From the NCBI GenBank assembly GCA_900112785.1, contig FONB01000015.1, positions 52,447-116,446 on the forward strand: DNA of 64,000 nt, written 5' to 3'. Shown here piece after piece: positions 28,190 through 37,499 of this stretch; position 1 is the stretch's first letter; every line of letters starts with the position of its first letter. Position numbers and translations under genes: made by a program. The stretch comes from Phytobacter palmae (GTDB taxonomy: Bacteria > Pseudomonadota > Gammaproteobacteria > Enterobacterales > Enterobacteriaceae). The notes below the pieces were generated by a model. That model had not been told where the DNA came from. It saw only the letters and a program-made list of their open reading frames with translations, and searched no databases.

Positions 28190-29203
28190 ATGGCAACACG
28201 ATTGACCCTGTGGCGTGAGCTGTTTAGCCAACAGCCGCGCACCTTACTGGAAAATAACGATTTTACCGTCACGGCGTTTCGCTACCCGAGCGGCGTGGAG
28301 GCCGTGCGGCTGGAGAATGCCCGTGGACATCTGGTCGTTCTGCCCTGGCTTGGACAGATGATCTGGGATGCGACTTTCGATGGTCACGACCTGACAATGC
28401 GCAACATGTTCAGCCAGCCTAAACCGGCGAATGTGATTGTTGAAACATACGGCTGTTTTGCTTTCCATTCCGGGCTGCTGGCGAACGGCTGTCCGTCGGC
28501 GGAAGATACCCACGCGCTGCACGGCGAAATGGCCTGCGCCGCTATGGATGAGGCGTGGCTGGAACTCGACGGCGACTCGCTGCGTCTGGCCGGACGCTAT
28601 GAGTATGTGATGGGCTTTGGCGATCACTACCTGGCGCAACCATCGGTTACGCTACACAAGGCCAGTGCGCTGTTTGATATCGCGATGTCAGTGACTAATC
28701 TGGCGTCGGTGCCGATGCCGCTCCAGTACATGTGTCATATGAATTACGCTTACGTGCCGCAGGCGACATTTAGCCAGAACATCCCGGATGAAGCGTTAAC
28801 GCTGCGTGAATCCATTCCGGCCCATGTGAAACCGACGGAACAGTGGCTGGCATTTAACCGCCGCGTACAGCAGGGCGAAGCGACGGTGAATGCGCTGACG
28901 GAGCCGGAATTCTACGATCCGGAAATCGTCTTCTTTGCCGACAGACTTGATCGGCACACTGATAAGCCTGAGTTTTGTATGCATGCACCGGACGGCACCA
29001 CTTTTGTGACGCGCTTTTCCAGTGAGCAGTTTAATTATGTAACGCGCTGGATACTCTACAACGGCGATCAGCAGGTCGCGGCGTTTGCCCTTCCTGCAAC
29101 CTCTCGCCCCGAGGGATTTCTGGCTGCGAAGCGTAGCGGCAGCTTGTTGAGCCTTGCGCCGAAGCAAACCCGCCAGTTTAGTGTGACCACAGGCATTGTC
29201 TGA
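28190..29203 (+). CDS. deoX: DeoX, aldose-1-epimerase-like protein (DUF4432 type)
   Basis: A 337-residue beta-sandwich protein of the galactose mutarotase-like superfamily. Family features include LVVLPWLGQMIWDATFDG, a central HGEMACAAM and MQYMCHMNYAY-type segment (here LQYMCHMNYAY) carrying conserved histidines. It is the last gene of the deoQKPX-type operon. Mutarotation or lactonase-like chemistry on deoxyribose or a derivative is plausible but not proven. ATG 28190 follows GAGGAGAAGGAC. A terminator follows. Confidence 0.85.
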   Translation: MATRLTLWRELFSQQPRTLLENNDFTVTAFRYPSGVEAVRLENARGHLVVLPWLGQMIWDATFDGHDLTMRNMFSQPKPANVIVETYGCFAFHSGLLANGCPSAEDTHALHGEMACAAMDEAWLELDGDSLRLAGRYEYVMGFGDHYLAQPSVTLHKASALFDIAMSVTNLASVPMPLQYMCHMNYAYVPQATFSQNIPDEALTLRESIPAHVKPTEQWLAFNRRVQQGEATVNALTEPEFYDPEIVFFADRLDRHTDKPEFCMHAPDGTTFVTRFSSEQFNYVTRWILYNGDQQVAAFALPATSRPEGFLAAKRSGSLLSLAPKQTRQFSVTTGIV

Positions 29204-29214
29204 TCGCCTTATCC

Positions 29215-29236
29215 GAGCCCGGTTCGCCGGGCTTTC
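29215..29236 (+). terminator. Terminator of deoKPX
   Basis: AGCCCGG / CCGGGCT stem with a stable TTCG tetraloop and a short T/C-rich tail, 12 bases after deoX. Confidence 0.75.
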
Positions 29237-29372
29237 CATCCGTTCACATCAATAAAATCAGCCATCTGCGTGATCCTCTGTGCCACGGAAAATCAGTAAG
29301 CTCACTCTTCGACTGTCCATTTTGTGCATTTTGACTTTATGATGTGCCTCCTGAGATGTGGCGGGAGCTTTC

Positions 29373-29825
29373 ATGATTTGGTTAACACTGACGACGCTGG
29401 TTGTGGTCTTTATTATTGGTTTCAGGGTCTTAACGTCTGACTCACGTCGCGCGATACGCCGTTTGAGTGAGCGGCTGGCAATAACGCCGGTGCCGGTTGA
29501 AACCATGATTGACCAGATGGGGAAAAGCGCAGGGGCGGAGTTTATCCAGTATCTGGCCCGCCCGGATGAAGCACACCTGCAAAATGCCGCCCAGATGCTC
29601 TTTATCTGGCAGGTTTTTATTGTCGATGGCAGTGAACAGCATCTGCAATCCTGGCATCGCATTCTGCAAAAGGCCCGGCTGGCCGCTCCCATCACCGATG
29701 CGCAAGTCCGTCTCGCGCTGGGCTTTTTACGCGAACTGGAGCCAGACGTTGCTGAGCTTAATGCCTTCCAGATGCGCTACAACACCTTATTTGTCCCTGA
29801 GGAAGGGGTGCACTGGTTACACTGA
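29373..29825 (+). CDS. yicN: YicN, DUF1198 protein
   Basis: A 150-residue protein with an N-terminal membrane helix (LTLTTLVVVFIIGFRVL) and a helical cytoplasmic domain ending VPEEGVHWLH, as in E. coli YicN. The function is unknown. ATG 29373 agrees with the E. coli start; the longer frame from 29358 has no better ribosome site. The start lies 90 bases upstream of the nepI promoter region's neighbour, and the gene is monocistronic. Confidence 0.93.
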   Translation: MIWLTLTTLVVVFIIGFRVLTSDSRRAIRRLSERLAITPVPVETMIDQMGKSAGAEFIQYLARPDEAHLQNAAQMLFIWQVFIVDGSEQHLQSWHRILQKARLAAPITDAQVRLALGFLRELEPDVAELNAFQMRYNTLFVPEEGVHWLH

Positions 29826-29914
29826 TCCTCAATATCCGACGGTGTAAATAGTTGCGTAAATGTTAAATGAATCACACTGTTGTTTGTTACACTACACGGC
29901 TTTCACAATAAAAC

Positions 29915-31114
29915 ATGAAGCCGGGTGTAAAAATGATGGAAGTGCAGCGGACGCAGCCTTCAACGGGTGGCGTGAATCGCCCCAACTGGTCGGCGGTATT
30001 TGCCGTCGCGTTCTGTGTGGCGTGCCTGATCACCGTGGAGTTTCTGCCGGTGAGTCTGTTGACGCCAATGGCGCAGGATTTGGGCGTGTCGGAAGGCGTT
30101 GCCGGTCAATCGGTGACGGTAACGGCATTTGTCGCCATGTTCGCCAGCCTGTTTATTACTCACATCATCGGCAAAACGGATCGCCGTCTGGTGGTTATTG
30201 CCTTTTCCGTGTTGCTGACGCTCTCGTGTCTGCTGGTTTCGTTTGCCAATAATTTCACCCTGCTGTTGCTCGGGCGTGCCTGTCTGGGGTTAGCGTTGGG
30301 GGGTTTTTGGGCGATGTCTGCCTCCCTGACTATGCGACTGGTACCGGCCCGCACCATTCCAAAGGCACTGTCGGTTATCTTCGGTGCGGTCTCGATTGCG
30401 CTGGTGATTGCTGCACCGTTGGGCAGTTTTCTCGGAGGGATTATTGGCTGGCGGCATGTCTTTAACGGCGCAGCGCTGATGGGGTTCGTCTGTATTGGCT
30501 GGGTGTGGATGGCGCTGCCGTCGATGCCGGGGCAGACGGAACATCATCAGAATATGTTTGGTCTGTTGAAGCGTCCGGGCGTGCTGGCCGGGATGCTCGC
30601 GATTTTTATGGCCTTTGCCGGTCAGTTCTCCTTTTTCACCTACATTCGTCCGATCTTTATGACCCTCGCTGGCTTTGATGTTGATGGCCTGACGCTGGTG
30701 TTGTTGAGTTTTGGTATTGCCAGCTTTGTTGGCACTTCGCTTTCGTCACATATCTTAAAACGCTCGGTCAAACTGGCGCTGGCCTGTGCGCCGCTGATCC
30801 TGGCGCTGAGCGCGCTGGTACTGATTTTGTGGGGCGGCAACAAAGTGGTTGCTGCGGGGATTGCCATCGTCTGGGGATTATCGTTCGCCCTGGTGCCGGT
30901 GGGCTGGTCGACGTGGATCACCCGCTCGCTGGCCGATCAGGCGGAAAAGGCGGGGTCGATTCAGGTGGCGGTTATCCAACTGGCAAATACCTGCGGGGCG
31001 GCGGTTGGCGGCTATGCGCTGGATAACCTGGGCCTGCTTTCACCACTGATGTTGTCAGGGGCGCTGATGCTGCTTACCGCGCTGTTGGTGGCAGGAAAAG
31101 TGAAGGTGAAGTGA
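29915..31114 (+). CDS. nepI: Purine ribonucleoside exporter NepI
   Basis: An MFS drug-antiporter-family protein with 12 helices that exports inosine, adenosine and guanosine in E. coli, giving 6-mercaptopurine resistance. It is close to E. coli NepI (396), with [17 protein letters not shown] and [19 protein letters not shown], the motif-C region. Of three in-frame Met codons (29915, 29933, 29936) I kept the first for best length fit. None has a clear ribosome site, so 393-399 residues are all possible. Confidence 0.95.
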   Translation: MKPGVKMMEVQRTQPSTGGVNRPNWSAVFAVAFCVACLITVEFLPVSLLTPMAQDLGVSEGVAGQSVTVTAFVAMFASLFITHIIGKTDRRLVVIAFSVLLTLSCLLVSFANNFTLLLLGRACLGLALGGFWAMSASLTMRLVPARTIPKALSVIFGAVSIALVIAAPLGSFLGGIIGWRHVFNGAALMGFVCIGWVWMALPSMPGQTEHHQNMFGLLKRPGVLAGMLAIFMAFAGQFSFFTYIRPIFMTLAGFDVDGLTLVLLSFGIASFVGTSLSSHILKRSVKLALACAPLILALSALVLILWGGNKVVAAGIAIVWGLSFALVPVGWSTWITRSLADQAEKAGSIQVAVIQLANTCGAAVGGYALDNLGLLSPLMLSGALMLLTALLVAGKVKVK

Positions 31115-31132
31115 CTTTCCTCTCACCCTAAT

Positions 31133-31155
31133 CGGGGCTACCACTTGTAGCCCCG
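31133..31155. terminator. Hairpin between converging nepI and yicL
   Basis: CGGGGCTAC / GTAGCCCCG, a 9-bp perfect stem with a five-base loop. No T tract follows on either strand, so it is a weak terminator candidate shared by the two convergent genes. Confidence 0.5.
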
Positions 31156-31181
31156 GTAAGCGCAGCGCCACCGCGGGAATA

Positions 31182-32087
31182 TCAGGCCGCAGTCTGTACG
31201 CGTTTGCGCGAGTCCAGCGATATCAGCAGTACCGATGACACTATCATCAGCGTGCCCAGCCAGTCCGGCAGCGTAAAGGCGATACCCAACAGAACAACCG
31301 AGAGCAGGGCGCTGCTTAGCGGTTCTGCACAGCTCAGAATACTGGCGCGCGAGCCGCCAATCATCTGCGCCCCTTTCAGATACAGGCTAAAGGTCAGTGC
31401 GGTGCCCACCATCACCAGATACATAAACGCCATCACCAGATTGCCGTCGATAACGAAATCTCCCCCTTTATTGCCATAGAACGGCGTCAGCATTAATCCG
31501 GCGAGAAACATACTCCAGCCAACAATCGGCAGCGTGCCGTAGCGGGCGATAAGCTTTGACGGATAAGTGGAATAGAGCGCGGCGGAAAAGGCCGACGCGA
31601 TGCCCCATACCAGCGCTTCGGTGGAAATCGACAGCGACGTCATATTTCCGTGGGTCACCAGCAACAGGGTGCCAATCAGAGAGGTTGCAATCGCCGCCGT
31701 GACAGCGAGCGTCGGCTTCGCTTTTCGCGCCAGGGCAAACCACGTCACGATGATCGTTGGCGAGAGAAATTGCAGTACGGTTGCAGTGGCGGCATTCGAT
31801 TTCTCGATGGTCACCAGGAAGGTGAGTTGAACGATAAGCGCGCCAAACAGCGAAAAGAACAGCAGACTCAGCGTGTCCTGGCGGTTTTTCACGATCGCGA
31901 AAATTTTATCGCCATGGAAAAACGACAGAATTAATAACACAGCGCCACCGGACAGCAGGCGAACCATCGTCAACCAGGGGGCTGCGATGTGACTTTTCTC
32001 CATGATGTACTGAGCGCAAACCCCGGAACTGCCCCATAAAATGGCGGCAATCAGTACATAAAACATCCCTTTTTTTGTGGAACCCAT
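31182..32087 (-). CDS. yicL: YicL, DMT-superfamily transporter
   Basis: A 301-residue, ten-helix EamA transporter. It follows E. coli YicL (307) closely, with [18 protein letters not shown] at TM1, [21 protein letters not shown] and [15 protein letters not shown] in the second half. The C-terminus is slightly shorter. The substrate is unknown. It is transcribed toward nepI. Confidence 0.93.
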   Translation of the reverse strand: MGSTKKGMFYVLIAAILWGSSGVCAQYIMEKSHIAAPWLTMVRLLSGGAVLLILSFFHGDKIFAIVKNRQDTLSLLFFSLFGALIVQLTFLVTIEKSNAATATVLQFLSPTIIVTWFALARKAKPTLAVTAAIATSLIGTLLLVTHGNMTSLSISTEALVWGIASAFSAALYSTYPSKLIARYGTLPIVGWSMFLAGLMLTPFYGNKGGDFVIDGNLVMAFMYLVMVGTALTFSLYLKGAQMIGGSRASILSCAEPLSSALLSVVLLGIAFTLPDWLGTLMIVSSVLLISLDSRKRVQTAA

Positions 32088-32193
32088 TTTCTATTCAGAC
32101 CTGACATGCTGCTTTCTTATTGATGAGTTTTGCATCATAGCACAGGCGTGATAGATAACCGGAGGCAGCATCCCTGCCGCCCGCGGATTTACA

Positions 32194-33573
32194 TCAGAAC
32201 CAGGCTTCCCACATCGCACCGACGTTGAAGGAGTCCAGCGTGGTGTCATCCGTACCGTTAACACGTGCGGTACGCTTGTTGTCAACTTCGCCACCGGTTA
32301 CGTAGAAGCGCAGCATCGGACGGAACTCAGGCCCCATATCAATGGAGATGTTCTGCGACAGGGTCGCTTTCCAGCCGTTGTTATCACCACCTTTGTCATA
32401 GGCCACTTTCTGCCAGCCCAGTTCCAGCCAGGTTGAATGAACATCGTTCCACCAGTACATCGGACGCACAATGGCGTTGTAGTTCTTACGATTGTCAGAC
32501 TTGTCTGCGCTGTTGTCGTAATCGTGGAAGGCGAGCAGATATTCCACCTGCATCTGGCGACTAAACTTGTGCAGCCCTTCAAAGCTGGCATAGATAGTTT
32601 TCAGGTCATCTGTTTTGTTATAAACGCTGTTATCTGCGTTGTCTGAGTAACGGGCGATAACCTTGTTCACGCCACTGTCGTTGGTATGGCTTAACACCAC
32701 ACCACCCTGCCAGGCTTTCAGACGGGCGTCGCTTTCAACGGCCTTCGAGTCAAAACCGTAGTTTGCATAAACTTCCAGATCCAGCGGGCCGACTTTCATG
32801 CCGTGGATTTTTGAGGTGACCGCATAGTTGCCTTTGTCGCCGGTGCCTGAACCACCGGTACAGGTAATGCGCGACGGGTTATCACCGTTGTCTTCCACTT
32901 CCGGGTTACAGGACTGCACGGCAGCCACAGTGGCCACGTCAAACTGTACGCCACCGATGTCGAAGTTTTTCACCCCGGCGCCCTGGCCATCGTGGTTCAT
33001 CCAGAAGTAGTCGTTGATACCCTGTTGCGGACGCTGGTGGAAGTCACGACCCGCCCAGAAATAGGCGTTCGGGTTGGATTCCAGCAGGTTGGTCACACCC
33101 GCATAGGCTTTTTTCAGGTTAACTTCGTCGCCCCAGTGATCGAACATCACGTTGACGTCCCAGATGGCCCCGTGGGAGCTCTTAAACGCTTTGGAAAGCT
33201 GGAACTCGCCACCGTTGCCTTCGTTACCCAGACGGCCAATCGCAGACGAGCCGTTATACGAACCGTCTACGCCCACGTATTTCTGATCGCCACTCTGGTA
33301 ATGGGCGCCATAACGGGCATAACCGCTAAATTTCACGCCATAAGGAATGGCTAAATCAGGCGTTTGCGCGGTACTTTGCGGCTCGGTAATGACATCCGCT
33401 TTTTTATCAATGGCGGCATCCATTTTTGCCTGCCGCTCAGCTAATGCTTTATCCACCGCTTTTGCCACGATGGCATCGATTTGTTCTTGGGTAAATTCTT
33501 GAGCTATCACCGAACCAGAGCAAAGAGCAGCCGCAACCGCCAGTGCCACTGGAAGTTTATTGTTTAATTTCAT
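32194..33573 (-). CDS. LamB/ScrY-family carbohydrate porin
   Basis: A 459-residue outer-membrane porin. The signal peptide (LALAVAAALCSGSVIA-type, cleaved about residue 24) leads to a charged coiled-coil-like helix (about residues 26-62), as in ScrY. The 18-strand maltoporin barrel then begins GVKFSGYARYG and ends with an aromatic C-terminal Phe (GAMWEAWF). It shows the LamB greasy-slide landmarks DHWGD and GRDFHQRPQQ. It is the last gene of the beta-glucoside PTS operon, which suggests uptake of cellobiose or aryl-glucosides. It is separated from the IIA gene by an ERIC element. Confidence 0.9.
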   Translation of the reverse strand: MKLNNKLPVALAVAAALCSGSVIAQEFTQEQIDAIVAKAVDKALAERQAKMDAAIDKKADVITEPQSTAQTPDLAIPYGVKFSGYARYGAHYQSGDQKYVGVDGSYNGSSAIGRLGNEGNGGEFQLSKAFKSSHGAIWDVNVMFDHWGDEVNLKKAYAGVTNLLESNPNAYFWAGRDFHQRPQQGINDYFWMNHDGQGAGVKNFDIGGVQFDVATVAAVQSCNPEVEDNGDNPSRITCTGGSGTGDKGNYAVTSKIHGMKVGPLDLEVYANYGFDSKAVESDARLKAWQGGVVLSHTNDSGVNKVIARYSDNADNSVYNKTDDLKTIYASFEGLHKFSRQMQVEYLLAFHDYDNSADKSDNRKNYNAIVRPMYWWNDVHSTWLELGWQKVAYDKGGDNNGWKATLSQNISIDMGPEFRPMLRFYVTGGEVDNKRTARVNGTDDTTLDSFNVGAMWEAWF

Positions 33574-33591
33574 AATTATCTCAATTTATAC

Positions 33592-33704
33592 CCTTTATAC
33601 TTCAGGCCGCCTGTTCGTTGGCTGCACTCGTTTACCCGAATCACTTATATAAATAAGTTCATCGGGATTCATTAACTTGTCGCCTTGCGGAAGCTCGAAA
33701 TATT
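33592..33704. repeat. Diverged ERIC (IRU) element
   Basis: About 113 bases resembling the enterobacterial repetitive intergenic consensus. Recognisable parts are CGTTGGCTGCACTCG, the central palindrome CACTTATATAAATAAGTT, CGGGATTCATT, TGTCGCCTTGCGG and the AGCTCGAAATATTT end. The core differs from the consensus (CCCGAA...TTCATCGGG), but both arms changed together and still pair. It fills most of the 265-base gap between the IIA gene and the porin, so it is transcribed with the operon. Confidence 0.8.
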
Positions 33705-33838
33705 TAGGGCTTAGTTGGTTGTTTTTAAACAATAACCATCCCGTCCTGATTTGACAGAACAACATGCCAGTATCAAAACAAGCTGAGTTATATTTTATAA
33801 TTCAGGTACAGAGTAATATTTCCGTAATCAATGAGCTT

Positions 33839-34141
33839 TTAACGCTGATAAAGCTGAATAATCTCCTCTGATAATTCACGCGCCAGTAACGACGTCATTA
33901 AATGATCCTGGGCATGCACCATAATTAATGTCATGGGTTGCCGGGCTTCGCCAGCATCCTGTTCAATTAATTTAGTTTGCATTTGATGGGCCTGGCGCGA
34001 ATAACCATCGGCTTCACGCAGCAGTTTTTGGGCTTCCTCAAAATTGCCCACTCTGGCGGCACGCAGTGCTTCAAAGCACAGGCTGCGCGACTGACCCGCG
34101 TTAACGATAATCTCCATTACCGCTTCTTCTAATGCGACCAT
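33839..34141 (-). CDS. PTS lactose/cellobiose-family IIA component
   Basis: A 100-residue, all-helical IIA protein of the Lac family (CelC/ChbA-like). The phosphorylated His lies in LIMVHAQDHLM (about residue 76-80). It forms a trimer that takes phosphate from HPr and passes it to the separate IIB. The gene lies 6 bases after the phosphoglucosidase gene. In this operon IIA, IIB and IIC are separate proteins, as in chb of E. coli. Confidence 0.93.
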   Translation of the reverse strand: MVALEEAVMEIIVNAGQSRSLCFEALRAARVGNFEEAQKLLREADGYSRQAHQMQTKLIEQDAGEARQPMTLIMVHAQDHLMTSLLARELSEEIIQLYQR

Positions 34142-34147
34142 ATTTAT

Positions 34148-35536
34148 TTACTCTTCATCAAAACCATTATTCTTCGCGGTGGCGGCAAACCATTCTCCGC
34201 TTTTCTTAACGGTGCGTTTCTGGGTTTCTAAATCTAACTGAACAAAACCGTAGCGGTTTTTATAGGCGTTACACCATGACCAATTATCAATAAAGGTCCA
34301 CATATGATAACCAAGGCAATTACAGCCTTCGCTAATTCCTTTATGTAGCCATTTAAGGTGATCGGTAATAAAGGCAATACGGTACTGATCGTTTATTTGC
34401 CCGTTTTCAATAAAGCGCTGTTCATTTTCGACACCCATACCATTTTCAGAAATAAAGCAGCGTGGGTTGCCATAATTATCACGAAGATTAACCAAAATAT
34501 CGTAAATACCCGGCTCATAAATTTCCCAGCCGCGCCAGGGGTTCATTTTTCGCCCCGGCATCTCGTAGTAATCAAACAGCCATTCCGGCATAAACGGCGA
34601 CTCAGGATTAACGGCGCTGTCCCGGCATTTCACCCGCCGCGGCTGATAATAGTTAATGCCCAGTAGGTCTATTTTCCCGGCGGCAATCAGCTCTTTATCG
34701 CCCAGATGACAGGCGGGAAGCTGATCATACTCTTTCAGCAAGGCCACCAGGTCCGCCGGATACTCGCCCAACAGTACCGGATCGAGGAAGCTGCGGTTAA
34801 ACAGCAGGTCTGCATGGTGCGCGGCTTTCAGATCCGCCGGATGTTGCGAACGTGGATACGACGGTGTCAGGTTGAGCACTATGCCGATCTCACCGGGGTG
34901 ATGCCCGGCGCGAAACGCCCGCACTGCGCTGGCATGGGCCAGTACCGTGTTGTATGCCACTGTGGCTGCCCGTCTGAAATCCACCACATTCGGGTAATGG
35001 AAGTCATACAGATATCCCCCTTCTACCGGCACAATCGGTTCGTTGAACGTAAACCAGTGCTTCACCTGATGACCAAACAGGTCGAAGCAGATTTGCGCGT
35101 AGCGGGTGAATGCCTCTACGACTTCGCGATTTTCCCAGCCGCCTTTCTCCTGCATGACCATCGGCATGTCGAAGTGAAACAGGGTGATAAACGGTTCAAT
35201 GCCCTGTTCTGCCAGCTCGTTGAGCATGTTGCTGTAAAACGCAACGGCCTCTCTGTTCACCTCGCCGGTGCCATCAGGAATCAAACGGCTCCAGCTTATT
35301 GAGGTGCGAAAACTGTTGTGGTTCAGCTCTTTTAACAGGGCGATGTCTTCGCGCCAGTGCTGGTAAAAGGTGGACGTATCCTGAGGGCCTACCTGCTGGT
35401 GAAAGCGCCAGGGTTGGCTGGCGTACCAGGCATCCCATGTTGTGGCGCTCTTTCCGCCCTTTAAGCTTTCCCCTTCGGTTTGTTGCGCGGAACTGGCGCT
35501 ACCCCACCAGAAGTTTTCGGGAAATGCATATTTCAT
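34148..35536 (-). CDS. 6-phospho-beta-glucosidase, GH1
   Basis: A 462-residue glycoside hydrolase family 1 TIM barrel. It begins FPENFWWGSASSAQQTEG. The acid/base Glu is in TFNEP (about residue 170) and the nucleophile Glu in CFISENGMG (about residue 370). The family phosphate-binding region follows. It would hydrolyse the 6-phosphorylated glucoside imported by the neighbouring PTS. It is closer to the BglA/LacG type than to the GH4 ChbF that goes with the E. coli chb system. Confidence 0.94.
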   Translation of the reverse strand: MKYAFPENFWWGSASSAQQTEGESLKGGKSATTWDAWYASQPWRFHQQVGPQDTSTFYQHWREDIALLKELNHNSFRTSISWSRLIPDGTGEVNREAVAFYSNMLNELAEQGIEPFITLFHFDMPMVMQEKGGWENREVVEAFTRYAQICFDLFGHQVKHWFTFNEPIVPVEGGYLYDFHYPNVVDFRRAATVAYNTVLAHASAVRAFRAGHHPGEIGIVLNLTPSYPRSQHPADLKAAHHADLLFNRSFLDPVLLGEYPADLVALLKEYDQLPACHLGDKELIAAGKIDLLGINYYQPRRVKCRDSAVNPESPFMPEWLFDYYEMPGRKMNPWRGWEIYEPGIYDILVNLRDNYGNPRCFISENGMGVENEQRFIENGQINDQYRIAFITDHLKWLHKGISEGCNCLGYHMWTFIDNWSWCNAYKNRYGFVQLDLETQKRTVKKSGEWFAATAKNNGFDEE

Positions 35537-35550
35537 TTTTCTCTCCTTGT

Positions 35551-36879
35551 TCAGTTACTGCCGACGGTTTCCGCCATCGGTGCGCTGTTCTGCGCTTTTT
35601 GCTCTTCGGTTTTCATCAATGAACGTTCGTAAGCACGCAGGAACGGCAGATACATCAGTGCGGACATCACCATACAAATCAGGCACATCACCACCGGACT
35701 TAATGCCCAGTTTGCTGCCCAGGATGCGCCAATCGGAGCCGGTGTAGTCCACGGTGTCAGAGAGACAACTTGTGCCAGTAAGCCCATACGGGTTGCTGTA
35801 TACGCCAGAATAGCGTTTACCAGAGGGACACAGACGAACGGGATAAACAGCATCGGGTTCATGATGATCGGTGCACCGAACAGAATCGGTTCATTGATAT
35901 TGAAGAAACTTGGCACGACACCCATTTTGCCGATAGTCCTCAGGTGCGTAACGCGGCTACGCAGCAGCAAAAAGGCCAGCGGTAAGGTTGAACCCACGCC
36001 GCCGATCAGCAGGTAGTGGTCCCAGAAACCTTGCAGATAAACGTGCGGTAATGCAGCGCCGGCAGCCAGAGCAGCCTGGTTGGCGGAGAGGTTCGCCATC
36101 CAGAACGGGTTCATGATGCCGGTGACGATAAGCGAACCGTGGATACCGGCAAACCAGAAGATCTGGCACAGGAGTACAGAAAGCAGAATTGCAGGCAGGG
36201 AGTCCGATGCGGAGACCAGCGGTTCCAGCAGGTGCATAATCGCCTGAGGCAGGATCATGCCGGTTTGCGCTTCAATAAACAGGTTCAGCGGGTGCAGCGT
36301 ACCGATAATTACCAGTACCGGGATCAGGATTTCAAACGAGCGGGCAACACCGGTCGGCACCTCTTTCGGCAGGCGAATGGTGATGTTGTGCTGCTTAAGC
36401 CAGGCATAAACGCGCGCGGAGTATATTGATGTCAGCAGCGCGGTGAAGATCCCCTGGCCGGAGAGGTACTGAGTGGAAATCTGTCCTTCATGATAGGGGG
36501 CAGCGACCAGCAGGAATGCCATAAACGCCAGCAGGCCGGTCATCACCGGGTCAAGATTGAACTGGCGACCCAGGCTCGCGCCGATACCGACAGAGATGAA
36601 GAAGGTCATGACCCCCATGCTCAGGTTGAAAGGCAACATCAGCTGCGCGCGGTATTCGGTAGAAAAATCCAGCCAGGCGCGGGCAAAGCCGTTGGTCGTT
36701 TCTGGTGAGAACGGCGGGAAAATAAACACCAGCATAAACGAGCCGATGATCATGAACGGCAGCGCGGCGGTAAAGCCATCGCGGATCGCGATAACGTATT
36801 TCTGCTGTCCGAGTTTGCCCGCCAGCGGGGTAATGGACTGCTCAATGACGCCAATCATAGACTGATATAACGAACTCAT
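35551..36879 (-). CDS. PTS cellobiose-type IIC permease
   Basis: A 442-residue membrane component of the Lac family (EIIC, ChbC/CelB-like), about ten membrane segments. It includes IAIRDGFTAALPFMIIGSFMLV near the N-terminus and the sugar-binding/re-entrant region FFNINEPILFGAPIIMNP. It carries the sugar across the inner membrane with phosphorylation by IIB. It ends 14 bases before the phosphoglucosidase start. Confidence 0.95.
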   Translation of the reverse strand: MSSLYQSMIGVIEQSITPLAGKLGQQKYVIAIRDGFTAALPFMIIGSFMLVFIFPPFSPETTNGFARAWLDFSTEYRAQLMLPFNLSMGVMTFFISVGIGASLGRQFNLDPVMTGLLAFMAFLLVAAPYHEGQISTQYLSGQGIFTALLTSIYSARVYAWLKQHNITIRLPKEVPTGVARSFEILIPVLVIIGTLHPLNLFIEAQTGMILPQAIMHLLEPLVSASDSLPAILLSVLLCQIFWFAGIHGSLIVTGIMNPFWMANLSANQAALAAGAALPHVYLQGFWDHYLLIGGVGSTLPLAFLLLRSRVTHLRTIGKMGVVPSFFNINEPILFGAPIIMNPMLFIPFVCVPLVNAILAYTATRMGLLAQVVSLTPWTTPAPIGASWAANWALSPVVMCLICMVMSALMYLPFLRAYERSLMKTEEQKAQNSAPMAETVGSN

Positions 36880-36890
36880 GGGTTCACCTT

Positions 36891-37205
36891 TTAGTGCGCC
36901 GCTTCAATCAGCGACAATGCATAGTCCAGTACTTTATCGCCACGCTGCATCCCGTAGTCCATCGGATTGATGGGCTGTACGGGGATGCCGACGGCGGCGG
37001 CCTTTTCTGACAGCGTATTTAACATATATTTCACTTGCGGTCCGAGAAGCACGACCTGGTATCGTGGGAACTGCACATCAAATTCAGCCACACCGTACGC
37101 ATCGATTTCGACCGGCAAATTCCGTTGCTGCGCCTCTTCAACCATTTTCCTGACTAACAGGCTGGTGGACATACCGGCGGAGCAACACAACATAATCCTG
37201 AACAT
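36891..37205 (-). CDS. PTS lactose/cellobiose-family IIB component
   Basis: A 104-residue IIB protein with the phosphocysteine loop MLCCSAGMSTSLLV at the N-terminus. It donates phosphate to the sugar bound by IIC. I chose ATG 37205 (MFRIML) because the GAGGATGG ribosome site overlaps the upstream ATG at 37214 and is correctly spaced only for 37205. It is the first gene of the PTS operon, divergent from the LacI gene at 37500. Confidence 0.93.
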   Translation of the reverse strand: MFRIMLCCSAGMSTSLLVRKMVEEAQQRNLPVEIDAYGVAEFDVQFPRYQVVLLGPQVKYMLNTLSEKAAAVGIPVQPINPMDYGMQRGDKVLDYALSLIEAAH

Positions 37206-37258
37206 CTTGACCATCCTCGAATGTAAAAAGTTATTGCGAGGACGATTGGATATCATAC

Positions 37259-37400
37259 GGAAACCGGTTTCCATCTCATCGCAAAAGAAGTGTGATGAGT
37301 ATCAAAGTCTCGACGGGGTAAGCGCTTTTTTCTGGATTCAGGTCACGGAATTTGGATGGATTCTGATAGCAAGTGAGTCCAAATGGAAAATCGGTTTCCA
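37259..37400. promoter_or_regulatory. LacI-type operators and CRP-like site of the PTS operon
   Basis: GGAAACCGGTTTCC (37259-37272) is a perfect 14-bp palindrome with a central CG, typical of LacI-family operators. TGGAAAATCGGTTTCCA (37384-37400) is a near copy 125 bp away, allowing looping. TGTGATGAGTATCAAA (37291-37306) matches the CRP site in nine of ten key bases. AAGCGCTT (37320-37327) is a further small palindrome. All lie in the 294-base divergent region. Confidence 0.7.
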
Positions 37401-37499
37401 TGAAAAAAAGAAAAGGATATACTGCAAGTGGTTATATTATGAACCATCGCTGGACTTGGTATTTTCAGGCGCAACTTAGTCGTCTGTCAGGGGAAAAAG

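Noticed and set aside
36967..37479. 170-codon plus-strand frame over the IIB gene and operator region
   Set aside because: It is antisense to IIB and runs through the regulatory palindromes with no protein-like pattern.
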